Under the pieces are notes generated by a model. It was not told the origin of the DNA. It saw nothing but the letters and a program-made list of their open reading frames with translations, and did no database searches. A program made the position numbers and the translations under genes. A stretch of 64,000 nucleotides of DNA from Erodium maritimum (lineage: Eukaryota > Streptophyta > Magnoliopsida > Geraniales > Geraniaceae), in assembly GCA_963921825.1 (NCBI GenBank), contig OY997592.1, forward strand, positions 25,113,432-25,177,431, written 5' to 3'. Shown piece by piece: positions 35,157 to 47,171 of this stretch. Numbering within the stretch: position 1 is the stretch's first letter; every line of letters begins with the position of its first letter.

Positions 35157-35484
35157 CTTACTTAGTCATGTGATGTGTATATCTCTGTCCATTCTCATCG
35201 TCATCAACACCATTTTTTGGTTCTTCAATTGTATCTATTGATCATAAATATTAGCAACAGATTTAGAATATACAAAGCAATCACTATTTGCTGCAAGTCC
35301 TTGCTAGTTTTTCTTTCATTCAATAAGGTGCATGGCATAAACACCGTTGCGCTTGCCCTCAAAACAACATGTTCTTCACAAGATGTGCCCAGATTGAGTA
35401 ACAAATGATTCTGTTGCACAGCTGCATCTCCTAAGGGTCTATGCTAGAGATGTGGACATGGCAAAGAGACTTTAAGTACGAGTG
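35157..35484 (+). other. Downstream flank of the 112-aa ORF
   Basis: A+T-rich, with no convincing ORF or poly(A) tract. A possible 3' UTR or intron of the preceding ORF. It ends where gypsy chromodomain sequence begins. Confidence 0.3.
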
Positions 35485-35618
35485 CAGTGGAAGCACCACG
35501 GGGCTGAATCGACTTGGGAGCGCGAGGACGAGGTTCGCGCGAAGTATCCCGCCTTGTTCGTTTCCCGAGGTACGCTGTTTTAAATTTCGTGGGCGAAATT
35601 CCTTTAAGGAGGGTAGAT
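35485..35618 (+). pseudogene. C-terminal tail of a gypsy polyprotein (chromodomain end) and polypurine tract
   Basis: One frame reads VQWKHHGAESTWEREDEVRA, the end of a chromodomain as in the 45.4-kb copy. It is followed by a stop and a polypurine tract, AAGGAGGGTAGAT, directly before the LTR. Everything upstream of this point is missing, so the element is 5'-truncated or recombined. Confidence 0.8.
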
Positions 35619-35931
35619 TGTAAAACCCGCTTCGTTTCGTAAGGTATTAATTTGCAAACGAGAACCTTAGGGTAAGTTTTTGAAACGAGTGCAAAAAAAA
35701 AAAAAAAAAAAACAGGTCTGGACCAGGCCAGGCCCGCAGGCCCAGCCCAGCCCAGCTGAGGCCCAATCTGGTCAGGGATGGGTATATAACCCACCCTTAC
35801 CTCAGAAACCCTAGCACCCTCACAACCCAGCCGCCCCCTCTCTCTCTCTCTCTCTACCCGACCCTCACTCCCTCTCTCTCCTCTCTCGTCTTCTCCGGCG
35901 AAATCGGCACCGGCCGCCATCGCTCCGGCCT

Positions 35932-36082
35932 CTCCTCCGTCCGACCACGCCGCCACGTCCCCGAGCCCCGACCTCCCTCTCCTCCGTCCGACCACGCCGC
36001 CACGTCCCCGAGCCCCGACCTCCCTCTCCTCCGTCCGACCACGCCGCCACGTCCCCGAGCCCCGACCTCCCTCTCCTCCGTC
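35932..36082 (+). repeat. 47-bp GC-rich tandem repeat in the LTR leader
   Basis: Three full 47-bp units beginning CTCCTCCGTCCGACCACGC start at 35932, 35979 and 36026, with a partial fourth at 36073. Degenerate relatives continue to about 36240. Long ORFs on the opposite strand here are by-products of the repeat. Confidence 0.9.
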
Positions 36083-37883
36083 CGACCACACCGTCCCGTC
36101 CTCTTCTCCTCCGTCCCGACGCCGTCACCGGTCCGGCCAGCCACGAAATCCCGTCCCCGAACCCCGACCTCCCTCTTCTCCGTCCGACCACGTCCCGGCC
36201 GAGCCCCGACCTCCCTCTTCTCCGTCCGACCACGCCCAGCTCCGGCCACCGGTCTCATCCCGAGCTCCGACCGTCCACCGCCGCCTCCGATCTCTCCGTC
36301 CCGAGCCGTTCGGACCCGAGCTCCCGCCGTCGCCGGCGAGCTCGTCAGATCCGGAACGGGACGAGCCGTCCGGACCCGCGCCGACGCCGCCGTGCACCGC
36401 CGTCCACCGCCGTCCACCGCCGCTACCGTTTCCTCACGGTTAGTTCTCGGCCCGTGGAAGCTCGGCCGACCGGCGCCGGTGGTCGGCCGGACCGAGCAGA
36501 TCCGTTCTTCTTCGTCTTTGCTTTCCCGTTCCCGAGTTCGTTCAGATCCGGTCGGGATGGAACGGAGCTCCCGAAATGGAAGGGAACAGAACAGAAAACG
36601 TAGATCTGTTTAAAATTTTTGTAGTATTGTTGTAAATCTGAAAATTGTAAAGTTGAACAAAGTTTTGATATTATCGTTATGTTTCGAACGTTTTTCCAGA
36701 TTTTGTGTTAACGTTGAAGAAGAAAAGGGTTTAATTTGAACGTTACGTCGAAAAATCTGTTTTAGGTTAAAAGTTCGATTAATTAGTTATCGATAAAACT
36801 AAATCGGGTGAATTAATTGGGTTCTAAAACGAAGGTCGGTCGTTAAACGAATTTGAGTGAAGTTAAATCAAAAGGGAGGGAAAACGAAATCAAATCGGTT
36901 TTAGAAGGGTTTCGGACCAAAAAATATCAAGTTTGGAAACGAGGGGAAGGAAACCGTTGTGTTCAAGTCAAGTCGTTTTTAAACAAAGCAAAGGAGTCCA
37001 AAGACGGTTTTAAGTTAAAAAGGGGTTTAAACTGGGTTTGGATCAAACCTGGGTTCGGTGCGCGGGTGCTCGAACCCGATCCGTCGTAACCCGACTTTTA
37101 TCCCGCTCGAGTGTAAACGATAACTGTCAAGTTTAAAATGGACAAATCGTAGCCGTTAACTTAACGGCGGAACCGTTATTATTTTTGGGCTCTGAGTTAC
37201 TTATTTTCGACCGGTTCGCACTAGTTTAAAGTGAGTTAAATCTGTGTTCTTTTAGATCGTGCTGCGGACCGAGGCAAAGGGAGGCTCGGCGAGTGACTGC
37301 GATTCATCTCGGGTTTAGTGGAGCGCTTCTGGAGTTTCTTTCGAGGTAGGGAAAAGTAGCCGGATCTCGGCCCTGACTAAGGAAAGTTAACTGTAGAATT
37401 GCATGTGGCACCGGGGTGTCGTGGGTATTTAGGTTGTCGAATATTAGAAATGCATGATACGGGATTGTAGCGAATACTGGAAATGCATGTGACACTTAGT
37501 AGTGTCGTAGGAGCAGAAAACTTAGCGTTAATTGTGTTACTGGAGGCATATGACCATGCCCGGAGGTTGTTGTGTGTTAATTGTTGTTGAGTTTGGGTGG
37601 CCTTGAGAGCCCGTGTTATTTATTGTTGAGTCTTGGGTGGCCATGAGAGCCCGTGTTGTCGTTTTGGTGTTTTGGTGGCCGTGAGTGCCCGTGGAGTTAT
37701 GAACCCGTACTTTACCATTGGTGTCTTGGGTGGCCATGAGGGCCCGTAGGGTTGTTGAACCTGTGTTTGGTTGGTGGTGTCTTGTCGGCCTTGAGTGGCT
37801 GTGGAGTTGTCACCGGTGTCGTTACTGTCTGTTTGAACTTGTTTGTGATTGTGATTGGTTACTGGTTACTGGTGGAGGTTGTG

Positions 37884-38056
37884 TGGTGTAGCTAGCCTCC
37901 CGACTGGGATCGGGAGAAGCGGAGGGGTTGTGGGCTAGCTCCCCGACTGGGATCGGGGGAAGGACGCGCGGGTGTGGCTAACCACCCGACTGGGATCGGG
38001 TGAAGTGGAGAGGTCGTGGGTTAGCCTCCCGACTGGGATCGGGAGAAGTTGCGCGA
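37884..38056 (+). repeat. Four-copy minisatellite CCCGACTGGGATCGGG in the LTR
   Basis: Units of about 43-50 bp each contain a small palindrome CCCGACTGGGATCGGG or a variant. They sit about 570 bp before the LTR end, where the solo LTR has its unrelated 48-bp array. Confidence 0.85.
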
Positions 38057-38621
38057 CAGGTCAACCGCCTGACCACGTCTATGATCGGTAAAGGGCGAGA
38101 GACAGAGATTGGTTACTGAGCAGCCGGTTTGCGATCCTTTGTGATCTTGTTTGGTATTGTGTGGTCAGTCGTGTCTTGGAGGAGGTCGTCGATCGTAGTG
38201 TGGGGTCTACATAACGTATCCGAGTGTTGAGTCAGTTGAGGAAAAGACTGGTCGTGTGTGTGTCTTTGAGTCGTTGTTAGTGTCATCGGCTTTGTCTACT
38301 AGTTATGCCGTCGTCAGTATGTTATCTGTAGTGGTGAGCGAACGCTCACCCCTAGCTGCTTTTCCTACAGGTACCGTTCGTAGTCTGGACTAGGTGAGCT
38401 TCTGAAGCTTGAAGAGCTTGAAGCGGGTTGCTGGGTGTTTGAGTCTAGAGACGTGTATCTCGTTTTGTCCAAGTGTGGGACTTTTATTTTGAGGTGTAAA
38501 TATTATTCTTTTGTGGAACTAAACTGACTTTTTAGGTGATTTATCGAAAACAGGTTTCAGTCTTGTAACTTTCTAAACGTTCGCGTCCCTAGTTTCGGTT
38601 CGCTGAAATTGGGGCGTGACA

Positions 38622-39618
38622 TGAACAATCTTATTTTTAATCAGCTCAGGTGGACAGAAGAGGATTTGCTACATAAGATTCAGAGCTACACTTTTCAAGT
38701 GGATTTTGGGAAATTTAAGAAGCATATGACTTTTAGCTTCTTGGATTGGTGTAGTACTCCACAATTGTGCTTCAGGAGGAAGAGGAGATTGCTCCACTTA
38801 CCTGCTTGATTGGTTTGGTTATGTTGCCTGTTCTTTTTTGTGTTACTAGTTCTTCTGGGCAGGATGGGTTGGGTGTGTTTGGGTCTGAGTGTTCCTTTGG
38901 GAGTTTTTTTTTTGTTTTGGCTTTTCTGGGTTTTCTTCTTTGCTTGGGGGACACGGTACCGTTTGTACCTGTCTTTGTGAGGTTTTCTTCTGTTGTCTGG
39001 GTTACTGTAAGCTACTGGTTTGGTACCAGTAGTACCCAATCGCTCTTTGGGTTCTGTTTTGTGAGTGGGTAGTTTGGCTCCTGCTCTTTTGGCCTTTTGG
39101 GTCGATTCTCCTGTTCTCCTTTGTAGTCTACTATTTTTCTACTAGCTTTGGCTAGGTTTTTCCACTTGGTTCAACTTTCAGTGGCATTCTAAGGGGTTGA
39201 CTGGTTGTGTTGGTTTAGGTGTTGTTGCAGTGGCTTAGGAGGTTGGTGCTTTGCCTCAGTCAGGTATTTTGCAGAAGGTCTTTGGGGCTTAGGTGACTTG
39301 GGGTGCACGGTACCTTCAGTACCGGGCCAGTTGACCAATTCGATTGGTTTTGGGGGTTCTTTTTGGGGTTTGTCCAACTACTACTGATCCGGCCTTAGTT
39401 TTGGGTGTATTGGTATCTTTTGGGTCCTTGTAATTTGGGTTGGATGGTTACTTTCTATTATTGTTGTTTTGTTCTCTTGTTGGTTGTGTATTTGGGTGGT
39501 TTTGCTTCACTTTGATCCTTTGTTGGATTATACTGAGAGTTTATTCTTGTCCTCTTTTACTTCTTGTTCTTGTAGAGGGGGAGCTATTAATAAATTATTG
39601 ATGTTTCAAAAAAAAAAA
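38622..39618 (+). mobile_element. LINE 3' end (ORF2 C-terminus and 3' UTR)
   Basis: A short frame to 38807 (RWTEEDLLHKIQSYTFQVDF) resembles a LINE ORF2 C-terminus. A G/T-rich 3' UTR follows, then TTAATAAATTATTGATGTTTC and an 11-base A-run (39608-39618). No other domain. It begins directly at the gypsy LTR end. Confidence 0.55.
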
Positions 39619-41914
39619 TGTGCACTATTTTTCCCCAAACCACTCTTCTATTTCAAAATACTCATTCTTTCTCAAATTTTTGATTTAGAAGTTGGTGTTG
39701 AGACAATCTACTCATTGAAGCTTAAATGGTATGTATATTTCTAACTCTTTATTGGTTAATTTTTATAAAATTTGTGTTTGAGATTGTTGGATGAGATGAG
39801 TATTTGGGTGTATCATGTATGTACGGATAATTAGTTATTGATTTTTAGTTGTACACCCCACACTTGAACTTTTCTCGCCCCGAGAAAACTAAACTAATAA
39901 AGCAATTTAAAGATATGTCCCGGTTAAACCCCGAGGTTCACCTCGATAGGAGGAGTCCGAACCTCCTTTATTCAAAACAATGAAAAGTAAAATGCATGCG
40001 CAATGCATGAATTTAAATCTAATGCATTCCTAAGACACTATATGATGCATGCAAAAGGGCACAAAAGTAGGTGATTTGCCAAGAACGAGTGCAATAATGA
40101 TCAAAAGAGTTTTCTCAGAGTTGTCACATGCTACAAATCCTTACACACATCAAAGAAACATATAGACCGATGAATACAGTTTAAGCATGATGCTACTCAC
40201 ATTCAAGGATAACTCTTTCCATTTAAACTTTCATTTCCTCATTTACTCTAACCATGTGTTTTCTCTTTTCCCTATACACGGAGTTTAGAAGTTCATATGC
40301 TATCATGTTAGACCCATCTCCACTAATTGTAAGGAATCATAACTAATTAAGAATCAGAAAGGTCTTTAATTAAGCTTGTAATGTAAGGTTAGACAAAAGG
40401 TAGGGAAGGAATATGAAAAGAAGCTCAAATAAATATCTCAAGACAAGAATGCTTCATTCTCACACCAACAATATATCACACATCCCAAACCCCGTTTATG
40501 CACCATTCTCCATTTGCATTCTCTACCACCATTTTCCTTTTATTGAATAGCTAAATGTAGCACTAATTTGTGCTCATTTTTTTTAGCTATCCATATTTTC
40601 ACTACCTTTATCCAAACCACCATCTCGCCTTACCCCACACTTATTTTTCACTAGAGATATAAAATTGTTATTGTTCCCTCTTTTCCCATTTTGTTCTCTC
40701 TTTTTTTTTGGGGGGGGGGGGGGTAAAGCTATAATCATTTCTTTCAATACAACCCAATGACATATAAATACATTTTTTTCCTCTTTCGCTTACTCAACAT
40801 CCCAAATAATAATCCTTCTCAATGAAGCACCTATGGTAAGAGATATGGGTTCAAACAATAACGAGGATATAAAAAGAAATGAAAGGCACATAGGATCATA
40901 ATGTTCGGGTTAGAAACGAAAGGTTAAAGCTCAAATGGGGTGACTAAGTGATATAATTATGCAAAGGTAGACAATTTTGGCTCAAACGGTCCATAGATGG
41001 CCGAAAATCATTTTCTCAAATAACCATGTTCCTTATTCTTATTTCGCCTCGAATGGGTCATACATGTAGTTCTAGACTCAATTTACCATGCATAGAAATC
41101 AAAGAAATTCAACACTAGTTCTAGCAAACACTCAGAATACAAGTGGAAGAGCTACTCCTAATGCATGTGCTTTCACTACTCATTTGGTTCATTCAATATC
41201 CATATATAACTTTGATTTATGCAAGGAAATAAGCATATGCAACAGTTCAGTCATTGAAACATTAAGATCATACACAATAGACTTAACAAATCACCAGAAA
41301 ATATTTTATTGATTTTGTCAAAATTTTCATTTTTTTTTTGTATTTTTCAAAATTTTATAGCACGAAATGATGCATGAGCACAAAAGAAAACACAAAATGC
41401 AAGACATACCCCACCCCACACTTTAAAACTAAGCATTGTCCCCAATGCGACTCAATCCTACACATGCTCCTAGCCACATAACTAACAAACCCACACTTAT
41501 AATCAGCAAATACACAATTCACGAAATCCTATATGCATGTTCTATCAGCATGACAATTCGGGCACTCAACGCCCACCAGATAGCATAAAGGAAATACGAT
41601 AGCGGTATACAATAAAAAAATAGGAAAGGAAGAGATACTGCCCCTCGAAGAACCGCTATGCGAACTGCATTGACTGTGGGAATCCTCGTGCATGGGTGGA
41701 TGGAGAGTTATTTCGCCCAAGTGAGTTCACGAGAACTCGGCGCCAACAAATACAACTATAACTCTCACGCTTCCATCATGTATTACCAACTTGCACAAAT
41801 AGTCAGAAAATAAGAGCAAGACATAACATATAAAAAACAAAGAGGGGTAGAGATATTGGGTTGCCTCCCAACAAGCGCATTTGTTTAACGTCGTTTGCTC
41901 GACGGATAGGAGGC
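39619..41914 (-). other. Non-coding A+T-rich DNA, probably the 3' part of the Athila-like element
   Basis: No ORF of note on either strand. Segments such as CCCCACACTTGAACTTTTCTC (39857) and CATTGTCCCCAATGCG (41433) resemble non-coding parts of Athila/Tat elements. A T9G14 run lies at 40701-40723. No second Athila LTR was found, so the 3' end is lost or unrecognised. Confidence 0.4.
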
Positions 41915-43000
41915 TCAATCAGGAGGCCTCCCGAATGTCTCATACTTCCATTGCGTCCTCCTCTTCTGGTGTGGATGTGAAGGCGGGAGAAGGAACACAA
42001 TGCAGCACAAGAACCTTTTCCTTAAGTTTTGTAAGAGCTCCAAACTCAAGGCCAATTTCATCAAGCTAGCCTTAACAGAATAATTATGATCAATCTCATC
42101 TTGGCATAACTTGGGTGGTACATGAATTCTATAAATTGGAAAATGCACCTGCCAACAAGGGTCAATAGCATCTACCAAAATAGAATAATAGTCCACAAAC
42201 GGGGAATAAGGACTAGCAGATGTGTCACAAAATTCATTCTTAATATTAACAACTCTATGCTCAATATTAAATTTAAAAACCAATGGGATGGGTTGAACAT
42301 ATAGAGTTGATTTGCTAGAATCCAAAAATGAATCTCTCACACTAAAAGGAATTTCGACATCATGCTCGATGTCTAGCAAAATAAAATCAATGAGAGATTC
42401 AAGCACAACCCCTCTCTTGAGATCATCTTCCATAGTACCCCTTGGATATTTGATAGATCTGTCAGCCAACTCTATGGATAATATGGGAAGATTTGGCTCA
42501 ACAAGAGTTTGTGAACTATTTTCTACAATTACACAATCATTATTTACATCAAAAGAATTCAATGCATTAGAATTACATGGAGATGACATAGATAGTATAC
42601 AAGAGGGATTAGAATTTGATACCTCACATTCCGCACTTACCTCTAAACCCATGATTGAATCATGAGTTTCTTGCTCTGTTGTGTCACATAAGTGTTTGGA
42701 ATGATCATCCTCAATGTGAGTTGCTTGATCGTGTAGAGCTCTCTCATTCATCAATATTTCCATCAACAACTCCTCCCTATATTCCCTATCCACAAGTGGG
42801 TTAAGCACAACACGGATAAGTTCTGACTTCTCGTTATTAGACGATTGTGGTTCAACTTGATATCCTTGATCAAAAGCGGAAGCGTCCTCTCATAATTGAC
42901 TATAGGGAATTGCTTTCACAAAATACTCACAATCATACATAACATGACCGTTAGCTCCACACAAATCACAATACACATTATTATCATACCAATTCTCCAT
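41915..43000 (-). pseudogene. Athila-like element protein: CCHC knuckle plus retropepsin-flank remnant
   Basis: A single frame runs from ATG at 43000 to a stop at 41915 (362 codons) with one in-frame TGA at codon 37. Residues 11-24 form a complete CX2CX4HX4C knuckle, CDLCGANGHVMYDC. Further on, IELADRSIKYPRGTMEDDL and LIDFILLDIEHDVEIPF match the segment that follows the active site in Athila-type proteases. The DTG active-site part, the gag core, reverse transcriptase and integrase are absent. The C-terminus is a short basic tail (HPHQKRRTQWKYETFG). This looks like a protein of a non-autonomous, deletion-derived element, now disabled by the TGA. Confidence 0.65.
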
Positions 43001-43095
43001 AAAATTTAAATTGTAATGAATTAACTGAAAATATATATACGAAAAAATGAAACAGTCTCAACACAAATTAAAAATATAAGTGTTGCTTTAGTTGC

Positions 43096-43113
43096 TCCCC
43101 GGCAACGGCGCCA
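43096..43113 (-). promoter_or_regulatory. Second copy of the tRNA-Asp primer binding site
   Basis: On the minus strand TGGCGCCGTTGCCGGGGA, complementary to the 3' 18 nt of tRNA-Asp(GTC) including CCA. It is preceded by the spacer AGCTAA and followed by the element's internal leader. Confidence 0.85.
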
Positions 43114-43118
43114 TTAGC

Positions 43119-43186
43119 TTGTATAGTGGTAAGTATACCCGCCTGTCACGCGGGTGACCCGGGTTCGTTCCCCGGCAACGGCGCCA
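43119..43186 (+). tRNA. tRNA-Asp(GTC)-derived sequence with CCA tail (reverse-transcribed primer, not a gene)
   Basis: The sequence contains the D-arm TAGTGGTAAGTAT, the anticodon loop CCTGTCACG with anticodon GTC, the variable region and a T-arm GGGTTCGTTCCCC, then GGCAACGGCG followed by CCA (43184-43186). The 5' strand of the acceptor stem (GTCGTTG in normal plant tRNA-Asp) is missing, replaced by TTAGCTT. CCA is added after transcription in plants, so its presence points to copying of a mature tRNA by reverse transcriptase. The 3' 18 nt are also the element's primer binding site. Confidence 0.8.
43169..43186 (-). promoter_or_regulatory. First tRNA-Asp primer binding site, next to the LTR
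   Basis: Same 18 nt as at 43096-43113. The six-base spacer (AGTTAA in element sense, 43192-43187) separates it from the LTR end GGGCGTCA. Confidence 0.85.
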
Positions 43187-44133
43187 TTAACTTGACGCCC
43201 TGAGAATTAACTCACAAAAAAGGGCGTGGCAAGCGCACCGGTCGTCAAGTAGTATTTCGGTTCAAATCCGGTTATCGTACCCAAGGGAGCAATAAAACAG
43301 TCACTCGATTTAAAATCCGTTAGTTAATCTGTTTCTGAAAAGATTTGTTTTTGGTTTTAAAGATGTAAGTAACAAGTTGAAAAAGCAATTAAAGTAAAGT
43401 GAGAACAAATACGAGGCAAAAATAGCAGATGTTGTGAAATTCAGGGGAAAAGGCGATCTAGGACTTTTGACGGGGTCACAATATGACTATTGACTCGCAG
43501 GGGTTTGTGTTTACATGTGCAAATAAGGTAAAAGTCTAAGGTAACGGAAGTTCTCTCAGCTGGTCCTAAACATCTTTCGATCGAATTAGGTCCCTAGTAT
43601 AATCTGACCACCTAGTTATTTCTAATCTGGGTGTAGTGAGACATACAGCATTACGATTCATGAACTCCTCTAACTTTCGTTTTATACGCCTATAGCTGTT
43701 ACACTCGTGTTAACCTAACTTTTTAGACACTCTCAGCTTTCGATTATTGAGTGCTAAAACCTAAATCAACTATCAAGTGATCAATTTGATGAAGCATTAA
43801 TTCCAAATTATGTAAACAATATCCTAAACACAAATTGCACACAATAACCACAAACCCATTGAATCAATTACTCATATTGCTTCCTCTAGCCCTAGATCAA
43901 TAGAAATTTAGTTCATGGAGAAGAAGGAAGAACACAAAGATGAAAAAGAACAAGAGATAAACATAATTGAAAGGTAAAAGTTGATACAAAATACCAATTC
44001 AATGATGAAACTTCAATAGTTTTGCTTCAATCCTTGTTCCTAAGCACTTCTCTCTCACCAAAACTCAAACCCTAACTCTCAATCTCTCTAAAATAGTGCC
44101 CAATACAAGTTCTCCTTTTTCTTAATGTATGCT

Positions 44134-45366
44134 TGTCACGCCCCAATTTCAGTAAACCGAACTCGGGACGCGAACGTTTTAAAATAATAAACACTCTTGA
44201 AACCATTTTTATAGATCACTTTAAAATCATCATTTGTTCAACAAAAATAATAATTACAGTTTAAAAACACGTCCCAACAAGTGGACAAAAGTACAAGGTA
44301 TCCGTCACTAGACTCAACAGACAAACCCGGACTCCGCTCCTAGCTCCACAAGCTTCGAGAGCTCACCTAGTCCGTCCCACGAACAGTACCTGTAGGAAAA
44401 GCAGCTAGGGGTGAGTGTTCGCTCACCACCACGGATAACAGACTGACTACGACATAATTAGCAGACAAAGCAAATAACACCACCAACAACTCAACACCGG
44501 GGAACACCATCCCCAACCCAAGTACTCTAACTGAACATACACCCACTGTTGACTTCCCTGACCAACTCGACATCTTGACACGTAAAGTAGACCCGACACA
44601 ACCATTGATGACCTCTTCCAAGGACTCAAAAGAAAGTTACGCAACACCAAATAGCATCACAAGGGATCACCCCAAACAAGATCACGAAGGATCGCACACC
44701 AAACAAGATCACAAAGGATCGCAAACCAGCTGCCAAGAACGCCCTCCCGGGACTCTAACCCGGTCAGGCCAACCCAAGAATGCTGCAACTTACCGGGACT
44801 CTAACCCATAAGCCAGCCGGAAAATGCTGCAACTTACTGGGACTCTAACCCATAAGCCAGCCGGAAAATGCTGCAACTTACTAGGACTCTAGCCCATAAG
44901 CCAGCCAAGGTATGCTCACAAAACCAAACCACACACGCGCGGCCAGGACCCCTTTATTGGCGGGCGGGCCCCCTACCCCGTCTGAACATGCAGACGCGTG
45001 TTCAGACGCGCGGCCAGGACCCGAACGGGCACTTTTTCCAAGAAATTACGAAACTTGACGGGCTACAAGGAAACGGCTCAAATAAGACCGCTGCGACGAC
45101 GGCTAAGCTTTTTGGATCCAAAACGGTCCTCGAATGGACCAAAACGTCACTCGATTGACTTTTCCAGCGAAAAGTCAACATTTCCCAAATTGATCAGAAA
45201 GTTGCCCTGAGTCCCCTGGAACTCACTTTGGTCGATAACGGGGTCAACTTAAGTCCGGTATGACCCTCAGGGTCCAACTCCGGTTCAATTCAGTGTCTGC
45301 TCAAATTTTTTAAATTTTCCTGTTTTTCGCAGATTTGACTGGCATTGACCGGGAGTGGTTATTACA
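44134..45366 (-). repeat. 3' LTR of the gypsy element, with a 2-kb internal deletion
   Basis: 1233 bp against 3285 bp in the 5' LTR. The sequences correspond from both ends. At about 44995-45025 it jumps from the part equivalent to 49850 to the part equivalent to about 51925. It carries the 44-bp array (44782-44913). Confidence 0.9.
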
Positions 45367-45416
45367 ATCTACCCTCCTTAAAGGAATTTCGTCCGCGAAA
45401 TTTAAACCAACGTACT

Positions 45417-45977
45417 TCAGGAGTCGAACCGGTCGGGGTACTTCGCCCGAACCTCGTCCTTGCGTTCCCAAGTCGACTCGGCCTCGTGGTGTCGCCACAA
45501 CACCAGCTCTAAGCGGACAACCTTTCCGCGCAGGACCTGCTCTCGTGGATCCCTTTCCCGCATCGGTTTCTCCTTACACGGGACATCACCCGTTACCTCG
45601 ACATCTGCCCATTCAATGACGTACTCAAGACCTCGAAAGGCCCGATACACCGCGGGGCTAACCCGCCTCTGCCGCGGTTGAAACGCATTAGTCCATCTTT
45701 CGTGCTCACCTCCCGGGATACATGACCACTGATTACTGACTCGAGAGGTCGGCGCCGTTAGTCAGCATAGCTCCTGCTGACTCTGCGCGGTCTTCAACTG
45801 CTCTCGCTTTGGCACGACCAACTCAGCTGTCTCTCGATCCAGTTCTAGACCCAGTAACCTCTTATTTCTCACTTCTACCCAACACACGGGCGACCGACAC
45901 GGCCTATCACACAACGCTTCGAACGGTGCCATCATGATACTGGCCTGAAAGCTGTTGCTGTAGGCGAACTCGGCCAA
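45417..45977 (-). pseudogene. Gypsy integrase C-terminus and chromodomain
   Basis: 45977-45762 reads AEFAYSNSFQASIMMAPFEA and RSPVCWVEV, the conserved C-terminal side of the gypsy integrase core. 45650-45417 has the chromodomain-type tail RGLEYVIEW, VLWRHHEAESTWERKDEVRA and a stop. The two are in different frames. The catalytic integrase core and RNase H are missing between here and RT. Confidence 0.85.
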
Positions 45978-46387
45978 TCACTCACGAAACCCATCGTGAC
46001 GTGCCCCCACTTCCACCGTGCAACCGGCGGTGGCTGCAATAATCCAGCGGGACGCTGTTGTTCGGCTCTCACCTGCCGACGGGTGAGGCATCGCGATACT
46101 AACCCCGCGACCGCTCTCCGCATCCCGCTCCACTAGACATGCCACCTGATGTCGCGCTCCTCTTAGTGCTATTCACGTGCACTGTTAGACGCGAATGTTG
46201 CGACTCTCGTAGCTCGTCGCCTCCGCCGTCACGCGGTATGTACAAACCTCCACGATACCGTAACTCCCAATCAGTACAACGATCCCAGCCCTCGGCGTCC
46301 GTACCGCCGGCAACTATCTCCCGGATCCTGGTCGTCCACAAAACACCACCACAGACTGATTTAAGAACAGCCGGAATATACTGTTCA

Positions 46388-47131
46388 TCAGGTCCAAGAA
46401 CGCTGCAGGTGCGTTTGGTAGTTCAGAGTCATCACCCAGAACTCATAATGTTCATAGCATGTCCGGAATGCAGTCCTTGCGACGCCCCCCTCTCGGACTC
46501 GCAACTGGTAGTATCCGGATCGCAGGTCGATCTTCGAGAAATACGTCGACCCTCTCAACTGGTAGAACAGGTCATCAATTTTCGGCATCGGGTCTCGGTC
46601 ATTCACCGTAACCCGGTTCAGTTTCCGGTAGTCCATGCACATCCGAAGCTCTCCACTCTTCTTCTTCACGAAGAGTGCTGGCGCTCCCCACGGCGATGTG
46701 CTCGGACGAATAAGCCCCTTCTCCCGAAGTTCCTCGAGCTGACTCTTCAGCTCGGTCAACTCGGTTGGCGCGAACCTGTAAGGCGCCATCGATATCGCTG
46801 CCGTTCCCGGCACCAGGTCAATCCCGAACTCCACCTCACGAACTGGTGGCAACCCGCTCAATTCCTTAGGGAAGACCTCGGGGAACTCGCACGCCACTCG
46901 CGGTAATTCTCGGCTCTGCTCGGCCGATACTTCATTTACTGCAGACAAGCCGACAGGAGAAACTCCGCTCCTACTGCCCAGAATACACGAACCTTTCGTG
47001 TTGCCTGTTGACACCGTCACTCGTCGCCTGTAACAGTCGATAATGACTTGGTACTTCGCTCGCCAATCCATTCCCAGGATTACGTCAAGGCGGTCATTTC
47101 GTGGGTATCCTTCCCACGGATACACGCACAA
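46388..47131 (-). pseudogene. Gypsy reverse transcriptase N-terminal half
   Basis: The frame includes [20 protein letters not shown] (end of protease), then [37 protein letters not shown] and [17 protein letters not shown] (RT fingers and first catalytic Asp region). At about 46415 a frameshift disrupts the next conserved block. The segment that should hold the active-site double Asp lies out of frame just after 46388. RNase H is deleted. Confidence 0.9.
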
Positions 47132-47171
47132 GCTCAGTCGCTGCTAAAACTCACGGACCCTCGCGGTCTCT

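Larger units (their letters stand above)
35619..38621 (+). mobile_element. 3' LTR of a truncated Ty3/gypsy (chromodomain) element
   Basis: Starts TGTAAAACCCGC after the polypurine tract and ends GGGGCGTGACA; 3003 bp. It shares the hairpin GTGAGCGAACGCTCAC, the CTTTTCCTACAGGTAC block and the GGTGGCC minisatellite with the solo LTR, but its first bases differ (TGTAAAACC, not TGTAATAACC), marking a sister subfamily. A 17-base A-run, TATATAACCC (about 35783) and a CT-rich leader suggest the promoter and transcription start region. There is no partner LTR in the window. Confidence 0.85.

Noticed and set aside
35444-36417. Long Arg/Gly-rich ORFs on the minus strand
   Set aside because: They are by-products of the 47-bp GC-rich tandem repeat in the LTR leader and have no known domain.
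42122-42665. Plus-strand ORFs within the Athila-like region
   Set aside because: They are shadows of the minus-strand CCHC/protease-like frame.
43119-43186. Functional nuclear tRNA-Asp gene
   Set aside because: The 5' acceptor strand is missing and CCA is encoded, while plant tRNA genes do not encode CCA. The position at a retroelement primer site explains it better.
46139-46906. 255-aa plus-strand ORF
   Set aside because: It is antisense to the well-recognised reverse transcriptase frame of the gypsy element.
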